From positions 186,001 through 250,000 of the forward strand of contig JAQSEB010000208.1 of the NCBI GenBank assembly GCA_030063045.1: 64,000 nt of DNA. Direction: 5' to 3'. Positions 53,103 through 63,685 of this stretch are shown piece after piece. Numbering within the stretch: position 1 is the stretch's first letter; every line of letters starts with the position of its first letter. The DNA is from Pratylenchus scribneri. Its lineage: Eukaryota > Nematoda > Chromadorea > Rhabditida > Pratylenchidae. The position numbers were made by a program, and so were the translations under genes. The notes beneath the pieces are model-generated. The model did no database searches. It was not told the DNA's origin and was given only the letters and a program-made list of their open reading frames with translations.

Positions 53103-55898
53103 GTGATGAGTTCACCGACCAAAATAATCATTCAGGGGTGTGCTATTAATGCAAACGCCTTGTTAGCCAAGGCTCTACCCGAACCCCCTGGGCCAACATC
53201 AACCCAGAATCAAATAAATCGCCAATATTTTCGCGCCAAACAACATTGCAATGAACTAATTGCGTTAGAGCAAAGAATCTTGGATGCACAATGGCAAGCA
53301 AATGAATTTGTGAGAAAGGCGATAATAGCGCAAAGGGAACAAATTCAAAATTCGTTCGAAGAATGGGTCAACCAATTAAGAATCCCAGAACTTTTGGAAT
53401 CTTTGAAAGATAAAATCATCCTTTGGGGGAAATTTATTGAAATTTTGGAATCAAAAATTGATAAAGACATTTTGTCTTTGTTCGAAAAGCAGGAATCAGA
53501 AGAAAAACATGAGAAGAAAAGGAAAGAAAGAACCAAAATTCGACTTCGGTATTTTTCCGGGTCAAGAGACGATTGGATTCCATTTTGGGAAATTTTTAAT
53601 GCGTTAGTACATCAAAATAGTTCGTTAACCAAATCGGAAAAATTTGAATTGTTAGAAAGGAGTTTAGAGGATTCAGCCCAACCACTTTTAGATTGGGTAG
53701 GCAGAGATGAAGAGGATTATGACATCGCTATTGATTTTCTTCAGAAAATGTTCGAAAACGAAGGAAAATGGTTCAAATCATTAAATACAAAAAATTTGGG
53801 TTCGGCCAATATCAATTCAGACTTAAACATACAAAAGGCTAAAAATTCTTCTGAAATTTGCAGTTTGGTGCTAAAAGTTTCTAATATCAAATCAAAGGTG
53901 GATTTGACGGTCAAAATGGACCAAAGGAAACAATTCCAGAATCAAGAGAGCCATCAAATCATAATTAATCAAAAATTTCAGGAAAAAATCTGTCCCAATT
54001 CTAGTTCGACTAGAAGGGATCTTTTAAGCCAAAAACAAATATGGAAGCCAAGCTCAAAAATTCTCGTTAGAGAGAAACCTATGAGCAATAGATTCAATGA
54101 TAGATCGCACAAATTCTTAAAGTCAAAACTTTCAGCCGTTTGTGGCTCAATTAGAAAATCGGCAAAAGAAATAAATAAAGCGGAATCAGTTCACCAAAAT
54201 CAACAGCTGTTTGGATCTCAAGTGCAAAATTTGATCCAACCGCAGAACAAATGCAATTCTTTGGTTGCCAATTTGCATGTCATAGAACCAAAGGAAATTT
54301 TGCAATTAGCTGATGATAAAGGTTTGAAAAATTCAAAATTAAACATGAAAAATCCCGTTAGTGGAACATTTGGAATAAAATTAATGAACGTTACTGATGG
54401 AAAAAGAGAAACGAATGTTTCATACAAATCTGTCGTAAAAGAGGACCAAGTGCCAATCAAATTGTCCAGTTTGATGGAAAAGAAAATTAAAATTCCGAAT
54501 AAACTGAAGCAAAAAACTGTGTTAGTGCAGGATAAACCTAGAGAATTTGGAATATTTTTCAAATTCAGAAAAGTGAAAAATTCCGTTTGTGGATTAAATA
54601 AGAAAACAGAAAATCCTTTTTGTCAGGAAAATACTAAAAGAAATAATGAGCTTGAAAAATATCTGAATTACAGAAGCGAGTTTGTATCGAAATCAAACCC
54701 GTTTTCTTTCTGTTTAAATAAAGCGTTAGGGCTGATGGATAAATTAAGATCAAAATCAAATAAAAACATGAAAAATAAGTTCGATTATCATCATCCAACA
54801 TCGCTTAATAAGAATGAATTAATTCCAAAGAGGATTAATGGCAAACGATTCTTTAAGAATAGGGTTTGGCCAAACACATTTAAAATTTGGAAAAGGTTTA
54901 AATATCCAAAAACTATGGAAATATTCGCACGTTTGAGTGCAAATGATTCAGCAAAATCGAATGCAGAATCGGCAAAGGAATTGGCCATAACATTGGAAGC
55001 AATTGGTCAAGCTGGGGAACCAGAGAGCGAAGAGAATAATCCAGGTTTTTTATTGACCAATTGGAAAAAGTTGAAAAAACCGGTTATTTTGGAACAAAAT
55101 TCGTTCGTTAGGGAACACTTTGATTTATTTTTATGTCATTGGGTTTGTCCAACCACCAATAAATATTGTCCAAAATCGGACAAAATGACTAAATTATGGT
55201 TAGTCCTGAATGAATTTTTAGAAATTGAGATAAATAAAGAAAGAGTTTCAGAAATAATTTGCATGAATAAATCAAGTTTGTTTGAACCAAATTCAAAAAT
55301 TGGGCTAAAACAATTCAAAAGTGAGGCATCCAGTCGTCAAAATTTGAAGACAAATTCATTAAAAGAATATTACTCGAGCTTAATTAAATTAAATGGGGAG
55401 GTATTCTATGGAATGAAAATCGAAACCAAAAAACAAAAAGTTGAATTTATAAAAGCGTTCGAGCTTCAATTTTTGATTCGAAAACAATGCAAAAGGTTCG
55501 AGTCTTTGGCAAATTTTCAAAATAATTTGTTAGTAAAAGCATGTCTGATTGATAGGTTATTAATTTCGTTTGTGGAAATAATGCCGTTTGGAAGGCAATA
55601 TGTGATTTTATTATTGAGTGAGCAGTTGGTTGCTGAACGACAAATTTCAGGTTTGGAAATGATTCCTCAATTGGTCAATGGTGCTCATTCAATGCCTCTT
55701 TCTTGTCAATGGCGTCAATTGCCAACAATGTGCATGAATGATCAAATGCCAAAAATGTGCTTGAATGAACATATGCCAACAATGTGCCAAAGTGGACAAA
55801 TGTGCCGAATGGGAACGTTTCAAATGGGGAGTGTTGCGAATGAGCAAGAAAGAACTTTTCAATTGGGGAATGTCAAGAATGAGCAAGAATTATGTTAA
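53103..55898 (+). CDS. Retrotransposon gag-like protein, 931 residues
   Basis: A single long frame. Residues ~50-140 are helical and charged. Residues ~146-220 contain LRYFSGSRDDWIPFWEIFNA, LTKSEKFELLERSLE and YDIAIDFLQKMFENEG, matching the DUF1759 region found at the gag end of BEL/Pao polyproteins. The remaining ~700 residues are rich in Lys, Asn and Ser, with no zinc knuckle, protease, polymerase or integrase motif visible. The last ~80 residues are Met/Cys/Gln-rich short repeats (MPTMC, QMGSV, QLGNV), and the final ten codons lie inside the 3' LTR. The ATG is 301 bp after the LTR. It may package the RNA while enzymes come from a full-length relative. Confidence 0.8.
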   Translation: MMSSPTKIIIQGCAINANALLAKALPEPPGPTSTQNQINRQYFRAKQHCNELIALEQRILDAQWQANEFVRKAIIAQREQIQNSFEEWVNQLRIPELLESLKDKIILWGKFIEILESKIDKDILSLFEKQESEEKHEKKRKERTKIRLRYFSGSRDDWIPFWEIFNALVHQNSSLTKSEKFELLERSLEDSAQPLLDWVGRDEEDYDIAIDFLQKMFENEGKWFKSLNTKNLGSANINSDLNIQKAKNSSEICSLVLKVSNIKSKVDLTVKMDQRKQFQNQESHQIIINQKFQEKICPNSSSTRRDLLSQKQIWKPSSKILVREKPMSNRFNDRSHKFLKSKLSAVCGSIRKSAKEINKAESVHQNQQLFGSQVQNLIQPQNKCNSLVANLHVIEPKEILQLADDKGLKNSKLNMKNPVSGTFGIKLMNVTDGKRETNVSYKSVVKEDQVPIKLSSLMEKKIKIPNKLKQKTVLVQDKPREFGIFFKFRKVKNSVCGLNKKTENPFCQENTKRNNELEKYLNYRSEFVSKSNPFSFCLNKALGLMDKLRSKSNKNMKNKFDYHHPTSLNKNELIPKRINGKRFFKNRVWPNTFKIWKRFKYPKTMEIFARLSANDSAKSNAESAKELAITLEAIGQAGEPESEENNPGFLLTNWKKLKKPVILEQNSFVREHFDLFLCHWVCPTTNKYCPKSDKMTKLWLVLNEFLEIEINKERVSEIICMNKSSLFEPNSKIGLKQFKSEASSRQNLKTNSLKEYYSSLIKLNGEVFYGMKIETKKQKVEFIKAFELQFLIRKQCKRFESLANFQNNLLVKACLIDRLLISFVEIMPFGRQYVILLLSEQLVAERQISGLEMIPQLVNGAHSMPLSCQWRQLPTMCMNDQMPKMCLNEHMPTMCQSGQMCRMGTFQMGSVANEQERTFQLGNVKNEQELC

Positions 55899-56439
55899 TT
55901 TGTGATTTTTGTGATAATTTTATTTACATTTTAATTTCCATATTTATTTATATTATTTCCATATTTTTATTCATTTCACTGTTCATTGATCACATTTCTC
56001 TATGCTGCTCGGAGCATAAAGGGGCGGAATTGGCCATCCTTTCCCAGGATGAATATCCGCCGTTTGCGGCGATGAGAATATCCGCCGTTTGTGGCGATGA
56101 AGAATGATGATAAGGAGTTTGTTCCATCCTCCGTGTTCATTCTTCATTCACTTTCACTTCACTTCAATCATCAACAAACCAACCAAAATGCTTTAACGTT
56201 GTTCGTCAACATTTTTATTCATCACCAATTTCAATTTATTTTGTTCATCACCAATTTCAATTTTGTTCATCACCAATTTCAATTGCATTCACAACATTTT
56301 CAATTGCATTTTCACACATTTCAATTGCATTTCAATAAATTTGCTCATCATATTATTTTGTGTGCATTTCGAGGGAATTTGGGATTGGAACGGATTTGGG
56401 ACCCACTAATTGGAAACCAGCTTTTCCTTGTTTTTGACA
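55871..56439 (+). repeat. 3' long terminal repeat, 569 bp
   Basis: Same length and, by eye, same sequence as the 5' LTR. It is preceded by a purine-rich TTGGGGAA tract, a plausible polypurine primer. The preceding TTGCGAATGAGCAAGAA partly duplicates the LTR start. Confidence 0.92.
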
Positions 56440-56444
56440 AATGT

Positions 56445-56585
56445 GGCAAAACATTTCATTGATGAACTTTCTGGTGAATGGATAATGCCAATGCCAACTA
56501 TATCTCGTTGTTGGAAATATCCACCATCATTTCCAAATCCAATCCTGATTCCATCAATCCAAATTCCCCATCTGCCCCAAATTCC
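56445..56585 (-). pseudogene. SPRY pseudogene, 5' part, cut by the LTR element
   Basis: The minus strand encodes GIWGRWGIWIDGIRIGFGND, GGYFQQRDIVGIGIIHSP and SSMKCFATF, ending exactly at the retrotransposon; it continues as TLNGKLMG at 52232. At its upstream edge (about 56585) homology stops abruptly against a plus-strand SPRY exon. Confidence 0.75.
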
Positions 56586-56709
56586 GAAAAATTTACAAAT
56601 ATTAAAATTTTTCCCCGCTTTCAATTTGGAATACGGTGGTGAATCAATCCGCGTAAATTTTGGAATGAAATAATGGCATTTCAAAAAATTCGAAAGTATC
56701 CTTGAATAA
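56575..56709 (+). pseudogene. SPRY last-exon fragment in opposite orientation
   Basis: The plus strand encodes NLQILKFFPAFNLEYGGESI and RVNFGMK, then a TAA where the family has (K/E)E, followed by WHFKKFESILE and a stop. It directly abuts the minus-strand SPRY fragment, marking an inversion or recombination between two copies. Confidence 0.7.
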
Positions 56710-56980
56710 GATTTGGGAATTGATAATAAAAAAATTACCGAAAATTGATAGGAAGGAAGCACATATAATTTTGATTATTTTATAATTAAATTCACTCTTA
56801 TTTTTTTTACATAATATTTAATATCATCTATCTCTATCATCTCCCCTTATATAATTCTATTCCATTTTTCTACATTTCATTTTGGTTAAAAAATAGCAAT
56901 AATACATTTTATTAATAATAATTTGTTTTATCAAATGCTTAAATAGAAAATTCAAAAAGAATTTTGGAAAAATGTTTTTT
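56710..56980. other. Short AT-rich spacer, nothing recognised
   Basis: No supported feature. Confidence 0.4.
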
Positions 56981-58360
56981 TTATGTTAATTGCGGAACAA
57001 CAACAATTATCCTTTTTTTGAATGGAGCCAACAAAGCATCACGGTATGGACGAATTGTCCAAAGACTGGCCAATGGATTGAAAACTGGCAACCAACTGAT
57101 TAGCAAATAAACTAAAATTCCTTCATTCCGATTCATCATTTTTATAAATATCGAAATAATTAAATAAACACCAAAAGAAGCTTGAAAAATAAGCGGAAAA
57201 CTGGCCTGAAATTAATTTGAATTATTTTATATTATTTTATTAAATAATTTATTTTATATAATAAATATTAATTAATTTATTTATTTTTTCAGAATAATTT
57301 ATTTCAATAAATTTAAAATATACAATTTTTATTTACAAATAATACTTTCCAGAATTAAATTTGTATTTTAATAAAATACAAATTTATTCAATTTTATATA
57401 TTTGTGATTATTTTTCTTACAATAATAATCAAGCTTTTAGTCAATTGTTTATTCAACTCCTTCAATCGTTGATTCATTGCATGGGCGGCCACATAATTGA
57501 CCATCTTTTGGCCACAAAAAATGATAATAGAATAGCATAAAAAGTAATAGAAACTAATTGAAAACAATGTAAGATTCTTTGTTGATTCCTGAAATTATGA
57601 ATTTTAAATGAATTTTTAATTCGTGCTTACATTCACTTCAAATATAGCACATTTGGTATTCTCGTACAGATGAATGCAAATTTCAGAAAAAAACAGTAGA
57701 ATTATTCATCAACGGTTTCTTCAATGAGTTATGACCGAAATATGTTAATAAAAATGAACAAATTAGTGGTAAAGTAAGAAAGAGCAAATATCGACATAGA
57801 GTTATTTGCAAGCTTCTATAAATAATTTTATTAATTGCGAATTAATTTTCCTTAGAAATTCGATAATAAAACCGATTTAAAACCAAATAGCGGTAAAGGA
57901 ATTGAACGGCAATGGCAAAAACATCCAATTGGAAGAAGAAATGCCAAAATAATATCAAAGACCACAAATGCATTGAATCATTGAAAAATGGAGCAAATAA
58001 ACCGGTAGTAATCAAATAGCTATCATATATTTGTAATAAAGCCGTATTTCCTTCTACATCAGTAAAACTTCCATACTATAATTTAAATATATTGATATTA
58101 CTTATTTAATTAATAAATTTTTAAATTTTTATTAAATAATATGATAATTTCAAAATACTCACTGGTATGGCAATACAAAAAACAATCAAAAGTAGAATGT
58201 CCATAATGCATGTTTGCAACAGAACCCGACTATGGAGCCACATTTCTTTTGGCGTTCGATGAATGATGAGCCAAAATAGGGTAAAATTCAATAAAAAACC
58301 CAATGGGGGAATTAGAAGGGAATTAGCGTGAATAATGGTAATCATAATCATCATTTTCAT
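56981..58360 (-). pseudogene. Seven-transmembrane chemoreceptor (str/srd/srh-like), one frameshift
   Basis: Exons in coding order: 58163-58360, 57873-58075, 57631-57815, 57421-57588, 56981-57205. TM1-2 read PPLGFLLNFTLFWLIIHRTP and SRVLLQTCIMDILLLIVF. The second exon ends FLYRYLVLN. The fourth has LNKQLTKSLII. The last exon encodes ISWLPVFNPLASLWTIRPYR, the NPL...YR ending of this superfamily. In the third exon (185 nt) the phase is off by one: RSLQITLCRYLLF... reads to a TGA, while EICIHLYENTKCAIFEVN, which fits the next exon, needs a one-base shift at the seven-T run at about 57687-57693. Either a young pseudogene or a homopolymer error. The rest looks fully functional. Confidence 0.75.
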
Positions 58361-59674
58361 TTAACAAGTAGCAGATTTATGTATATTGATGAAAAATTAT
58401 CTCTATAATAAAAATTTAAAAAAATTCCTTTCATAGAAAATAAAAATTTTCCAAGATTGAGAGAATTATTGCCTCTAAATAATAGGCTATTATTTATATT
58501 TTGCATAAAAAACATGGTTTTTGTTGAATTTATAATATTTTTCTCTATAAAAATTTTTTAAATTATAAACTATATAGTCCAAAATAATTTTGTTGCTTAA
58601 ATGCTTATGCATGCACCAATTGAATGTTGAATGTTTTGTGAACACGTTTGAATTCGGTTGAAATTGAAATGATTTCCTTGTAATGATGGAATGATAAGTT
58701 GAACCTACATCTTATCATAGTTTGAAATGTCAATATTTTATATGTTTGTCAAAATGAGGAGATTTAGCACCAAATGGCAAATAAAATAATAATGCTTTTG
58801 CAGATTCCTCTTTTCGTCAATCTTTTTTCCAATTAAATAGAGGTTATTTTAGATTTATAGCAACAAATGACTTACAAAATCTCATTTTCATATACCTTTT
58901 TTTCTCGTTAATCATTTTTCCACGGTTGAGGTTTCGTCAACAAATTAACATTCGGTTGAAAGGATTTCCTAGCAATTAAAGGAATGATATTTCCAACCTA
59001 TGGCTGCTCATTATAATTGATCGAAATTCTCTTACAACAATAAGCATTTCCAAGTCAAGTAAAAATGAGTGGGAAAAGAATAGTATCTTAATAAATTCAT
59101 TAGATATTTCATTATCATTTTTTTTATCATGTACCGACCGAAATGTATTTTGGATGCATTGTGTTTATTGTTGGATGCTAACCAAAGTTGGGCATTGGGC
59201 ATTCCGCCTCGAGCATTGAATAAGGGGCAATTCGTTTTATAAAAAGATGAATGAAAGATTGTTTTATTCAAATAGTTTAACTTCTACCAAAAATGAACAA
59301 TCCAAAAATTAACAATTTGAGAAAGTTATTTTTATAGATAAAAGAAATATTAAATGGAATATATATTCATTTTTTTTAATTTCACTAGATGGTAAAATTT
59401 TTCAACAAATTTATTAAAAATTTATGATTCCGCAAATTCTTATTTTATTTTAAGCTTTAAGTAAAATTTAATGAAATGAATATTTTTATATAATAGAAAA
59501 GGAAAGAAATTAAAATTTTATGGATTTTTTATTGATGCATCAATTCCTCCTTTTAATGCATTCTTTTAATTTATTCAATTTTAAAATGCTATTAACGTCG
59601 TATTTATGAATTCATTTTCACTCGTCATTTCTATTCTTGCTTCAAAAAAATTTAAAATCGAATTAATCATTAAA
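58361..59674. other. AT-rich intergenic region
   Basis: At about 59190-59240 a segment (GGGCATTCCGCCTCGAG, GAATAAGGGGCAATTCG) recurs at 19770-19830, a dispersed repeat. No gene. Confidence 0.4.
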
Positions 59675-60907
59675 ATGTTCTTATTTATCAAATATACCAC
59701 TATGCCATTAATCGTTTTCTTCTTGTTTGGAGGTGTAAACATTTTCAACATAAACGAAATGATTGGCGGCATTGAGGTGATGTGTTTAATTTTTAATAAA
59801 TGTTTTCATTTGATAAAATAAAATGATTAAATAGGTATTTCCATTCATTGTACATTATTTTTGACAACACTTTACAAAAGACTAACGAATTAATGGAATC
59901 AATAGGCCAAGAAATTCTAAAACTCATCTTAAATAACATTTATATTTTTTGTAAATGTTAATTTATAAAATAAGTAACATTTCCCCTAAAATTCGTATTT
60001 ATTACCTTCAATGAGATTAATTTTTTAAAATAAAAATTTTATTAATTTAAAAATCGAATTGTAGAGAAAACTTTTATCTTTCCAAAGATACATAGTTTTC
60101 CGGATAAATTATTTCTTTCCGGAGCTTTAAAAAGTCACATGAACTTACACTAGAATGAAAGTAATTATCAAAAATTTTAAATAAATTCATTTTATTAATG
60201 GAATCGATTTTTAAAATATTTATTTTATACTTTTCTCATCAAAAAAATATATTACTAATGAATATAATAATTATATTACAAATAATGCATAAATTTTAAA
60301 GGCTGCTATTCTTCTTCGGCCTCCTCATTCATCATTTCCATTTCCTATGCCTTATTCCCCACATTGGAATATGCCTTATCCTCCACCACCGTATATGCCA
60401 TTTCAACGGCCTCCATATATGCCATTTCCTCCACCTCCGCCGAATATGCCATTTCCTCCACCTCCGCCGAATATGCCATTTCCTCCACCTCCGCCGAATA
60501 TGCCATTTCCCCCACCTCCGCCGAATATGCCATTTCCCCCACCTCCGCCGAATATGCCATTTCCTCCACCTCCGCCGAATATGCCATTTCCTCCAACTCC
60601 GCCGAATATGCCATTTCCCCCACCGCCATCGTCTCCGAATATGTCTTCTCCTACAACTTCGCCTCCGAATATGTCTTCTTCTGCAACCTCGCCTCCGAAT
60701 ATGACTTCTCTTACAACGCCGACTCAGAATATGACCTTTCTTACAAACCCGCCTCCGAATATGCTTTCTACTACAATTTCGCATTCACTTCCTCAATGCT
60801 TTGGTTTGAACAAATTTCAATGTAAGATGCAAGCATCACATTGTATATTAGAAGCCGACGAATTCATCCATGGAATTCCATCTTATTATAACTGTCTGCC
60901 GAAATAA
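59675..60907 (+). CDS. Putative secreted proline-rich repeat protein, 235 residues
   Basis: Exon 1 is 59675-59776 (signal-peptide-like MFLFIKYTTMPLIVFFLFGG, ending GGIE at a GTGATG donor). Exon 2 is 60302-60907 after a TTTTAAAG acceptor; the join is in phase 0. The mature protein opens with a Pro/Tyr/Met-rich stretch, then about seven tandem nine-residue units PPPPPNMPF (27 bp each, ~60417-60620), then looser SPPNMSS/TTSPPNM units. A cysteine-containing tail (QCFGLNKFQCKMQASHC... YNCLPK, four cysteines) follows. Such layout suggests a secreted structural, cuticle-like or gland protein. The first exon is inferred from phase and signal peptide, over a ~525-bp intron. The complementary strand gives an Arg-rich artefact. 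Confidence 0.65.
60417..60625 (+). repeat. 27-bp coding minisatellite
   Basis: About seven nearly identical copies of CCTCCACCTCCGCCGAATAT plus GCCATTT, differing mostly by C/T changes at third positions. In frame with the proline-rich gene, so copy-number change alters protein length by nine residues. Confidence 0.9.
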
Positions 60908-61004
60908 AGAACACAGAGGATGGAAATAAAAAAATTCAATTATGGAGAGAATAAAATATATCGATAAAAAAATTAATTTGTTATGAATAAATTGGTATGA
61001 TTAA

Positions 61005-61653
61005 TAGGGCTCGGATAGTAATGTAAATACATATTTTTTTCCTGATATCAGAACGTCGAAATAAGCATAAAAAAAGCATTTCCTACTTGGTTTGAAGCTT
61101 CTAGCGTGTAGTTTTATTTACATAAATTTACATATTTTCGACTTTTCTTACATATTTACATATTTTGCGATTTTTCTACATAATTTACATATTTTGCCAT
61201 TTTTTGGGAAATTTTCAACAAAAAATGCAATAAAAATGAAAATTTTTGAATTAAAATTTGGTAAATTGAATAAAATATGCGAAAAATTCTTGGGTGGATC
61301 AAGAAAATTGATCTTTTTTGTCTTCAAAATGTGAGAAATAGATGATTTTGGTGATCGGAATTTTGGCCGAATGGCGAAGAGAGGAGTTTTTGGATTGGGA
61401 AATGCGCGAGAGCTTGTGTTCGAATCTCACCCGAGTCAAATAATTTTTTTTGGTTGGAATTTTCGATTTTTATGCTTTCTTAGGCATTTATCTTCAAAAA
61501 TTGTATAAAAATGATTTAAAAATATTCAAAAAATTACTAAAAAATGAAAATTTTCGTACATATTTTGGATTTTTTTGTACATATTTTCAAGTTTTTATAC
61601 ATATTTTATGTACATATTTCGGACTTTTTATTTACATAACTATCCAAGCCCTA
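61005..61653. mobile_element. hAT-type MITE, 649 bp, with tRNA-like insert
   Basis: The ends are TAGGGCTYGGATAGTWATG and its inverse, and the flanks carry the exact 8-bp duplication ATGATTAA (60997-61004, 61654-61661). The body has many TTTACATATTT/ACATATTTT words in inverted arrangement on the two sides. A tRNA-like stretch lies in the right half. No transposase. Confidence 0.85.
61360..61440 (+). other. tRNA-like (Leu/Ser-type) promoter remnant
   Basis: TTGGCCGAATGGCGAAGAG resembles the A box of a type II tRNA, and GTGTTCGAATCTCACCC resembles a B box and T-loop about 50 bases on. The 5' side does not pair with the 3' CCCGAGTC, so there is no complete acceptor stem and this is not a functional tRNA. 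It could be a SINE-like head or a captured tRNA fragment. Confidence 0.4.
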
Positions 61654-61661
61654 ATGATTAA

Positions 61662-61971
61662 TAAGTCTTTTTAATTTATAGAAAATTTTTATTTAATGAA
61701 TTCATTCACTTAAGTCATAGATTTATCCTTCATCTTTTCCTTTTTCACCATCATGGATAAAATAGAAATAATGGAAAATTTTAAATTCAAAAACCTTTGA
61801 TTTATTGTTTTATTAAAAATGACAAAAAATAAAGTAAATTTATGAATTAATGAAAGTTTTCGCAAAAAAGAGCAAAGATTAAATTGAAAAATTTATAAAA
61901 AATCATAAAAAATTTATATGTGTTAAATTCATGCCAATTTTGGCTTTTCTTTCTGTCATGCCACATCAAAA
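61662..61971. other. AT-rich spacer, nothing recognised
   Basis: No supported feature. Confidence 0.35.
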
Positions 61972-62679
61972 TCAAGCATTCACTTTGCCACAATTCGTGC
62001 ACCTAATAAGAGAAAAATATTTTATACATTAAATTCCGAAAATTTTAATTTATGTAAAAATAAGCGTCAAAATAAATTACTTATGTAATATGCATAGTAT
62101 TTATCTAGGATATAAAATTTTTGGGAACTCAAATCTTAATAAAATTATTGTAGTTTACTTTTTTTAAGGCATTTTAATATCAAAATTTGTAGAAAAAAAT
62201 ACAGGATAATTGGCTAGAAAATATGAGCAAAAAAACATTTAATTTTAGTTATTTCTATAAATTCTCGTAATTTTTTTTATAAAATCTATTAATTATTTTA
62301 TCTACTCCTCTGAATATAGAGCTATATATAATTGATAAATTCAAAAATATTTCATGGGATTTGGTGCGCAAAATTCGGTTAGATGAATTTCATTCTAAAA
62401 TTTTACTAAAAAATATTAAAACCAACTTTCTACCCTGCGCATTGTTGGTCGTAGTGCTGTTGGTCACCGATTTGTGCACACTGATTTCAGTTTTCTTCAC
62501 AAAAAGGCAGGTGTTCGATTCCTCATTTCGTTGTTCAGTCATTTTAGCACTGTAGGTAGCCAATTGTAATCGACTGGCAAGATCTGCGTGAGGAAATTAA
62601 ATATTTTTTAAATAATAATATATTCATACTCACATGGTTTCTTGCAATATTGGCATACAATTTTCTCGGCCAAATCCAT
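61972..62679 (-). CDS. Small paired-CxxC protein, about 77 residues
   Basis: Exons in coding order: 62634-62679, 62427-62583, 61972-62002. It starts MDLAEKIVCQYCKKP; the middle is polar (LASRLQLATYSAKMTEQRNE, then Ser/Thr/Asn-rich). With a donor at AA|GTTGGT it ends GRKCTNCGKVNA. The two CxxC pairs at the ends could bind one zinc ion. The stronger donor GTAGAA seven bases earlier would change the last exon's frame and lose the second CxxC, so I prefer the cysteine-preserving model. No signal peptide. A paralogous first exon lies head to head at 63686. Function unknown. Confidence 0.6.
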
Positions 62680-63685
62680 TATGATGAAATTAGAAATTTA
62701 AATGAATAGCAATTAAATTAGTTTAAATCTAAATTTTAAATTAAATTCAATATAAAAAATTGATAAAAAATGATCATTGTAAACTTTGTCATATTTATAG
62801 AAATTGGGGCTTTTCCTTTTAGGAAATAGGAAAATCGAAAATAGTCCAATTTAGTCTTGCATTTATTTTTCCATCAAAATCTATAACAAAATTTATAAAT
62901 TTAATCATGATATTTCACACAGCAAAACAATTATTTTAATTCATAAATATCGAAATTGAATTAGCTTCCTATTGTTAAAAATTGTGTTTTTTTTATTTTG
63001 TGAAGAATTTCAGAAGCGGAAATAATTTTGATTTTCGGACTATAAGAGACAAAAATTAAATTTTATGAGCCATCGAAACGAAAATGAGATCAAAAAAGTA
63101 AAAATTTGTTTTGTTGATTTAGAAAACTTCGGCTTTTTGTGTGCTGACTAATCCAAATGTTGTTATTTAAACTTTGTGAACATAATAATGTTTCTTTGTT
63201 GCCATTCCTATTTTCCATTTTTTTCTGCATTTAAAAAAGGAAAATATTTCGAATGGCTCATTTCATTTTACTTTCTTTATTATCCGTCGATTTTTCTTCG
63301 CCAACATCAGAGCAAATAATTTTGTTTATGTGGCTGATATTTGGCCATCCTTTTCATTTGCAATAACAAAAATTGTTATTCTCACCGCTGCTTTTGGCCA
63401 ACAGCAGAAGGTAACTTGTTGGTAAATTTCAAAATGTTTCATCGATGTGAATACATTTTTTTAAATGCGCACATCCACAAAGAAAAGAAAGGAAGAATGA
63501 AAAATGTAATAAGCAATAAAATTCGACTTAAAATGGCATATCAATCAACCCATCTCCCTGAATTACTTATTTCTTTTTTGGGCAATCTCCAAAAAATTGT
63601 CCTTATTTTTAATTTCCTATTTATTTTACAGAAAATTAGAACTTTGATTTATTATTTATCGTGAGATTTTTCATCACGAGTGAAA
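62680..63685. other. Intergenic region between two divergent CxxC genes
   Basis: AT-rich, about 1 kb, presumably holding both promoters. A 107-codon frame at 63341 has no domain-like features and I do not call it. Confidence 0.4.

Larger units (their letters stand above)
52233..56439 (+). mobile_element. Non-autonomous BEL/Pao-type LTR retrotransposon, 4207 bp
   Basis: Two 569-bp LTRs (52233-52801 and 55871-56439) start TG and end CA, and I find no difference between them by eye. The exact 5-bp target duplication AATGT flanks the element (52228-52232, 56440-56444). A primer-binding-like TGGCGACTCGGACC starts two bases after the 5' LTR. The internal region has one long frame whose N-terminal part matches the gag-associated DUF1759 region of BEL/Pao elements. 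There is no reverse transcriptase, RNase H, integrase or recognisable protease, so it must use enzymes from elsewhere. LTR identity implies a recent insertion. Confidence 0.9.

Noticed and set aside
60332..60825. Long frames on minus (Arg/His-rich, Ala/Glu-rich) and plus (Ala/Ile/Ser-rich) strands
   Set aside because: Shadows of the 27-bp coding repeat of the proline-rich gene; only the PPPPPNMPF frame has a signal-peptide exon in phase and a cysteine tail.
61360..61440. Functional tRNA gene
   Set aside because: A- and B-box-like motifs are present, but the two ends cannot form an acceptor stem.
63341..63664. 107-codon frame upstream of the CxxC exon
   Set aside because: No recognisable motif; it lies in the probable promoter region of divergent genes.
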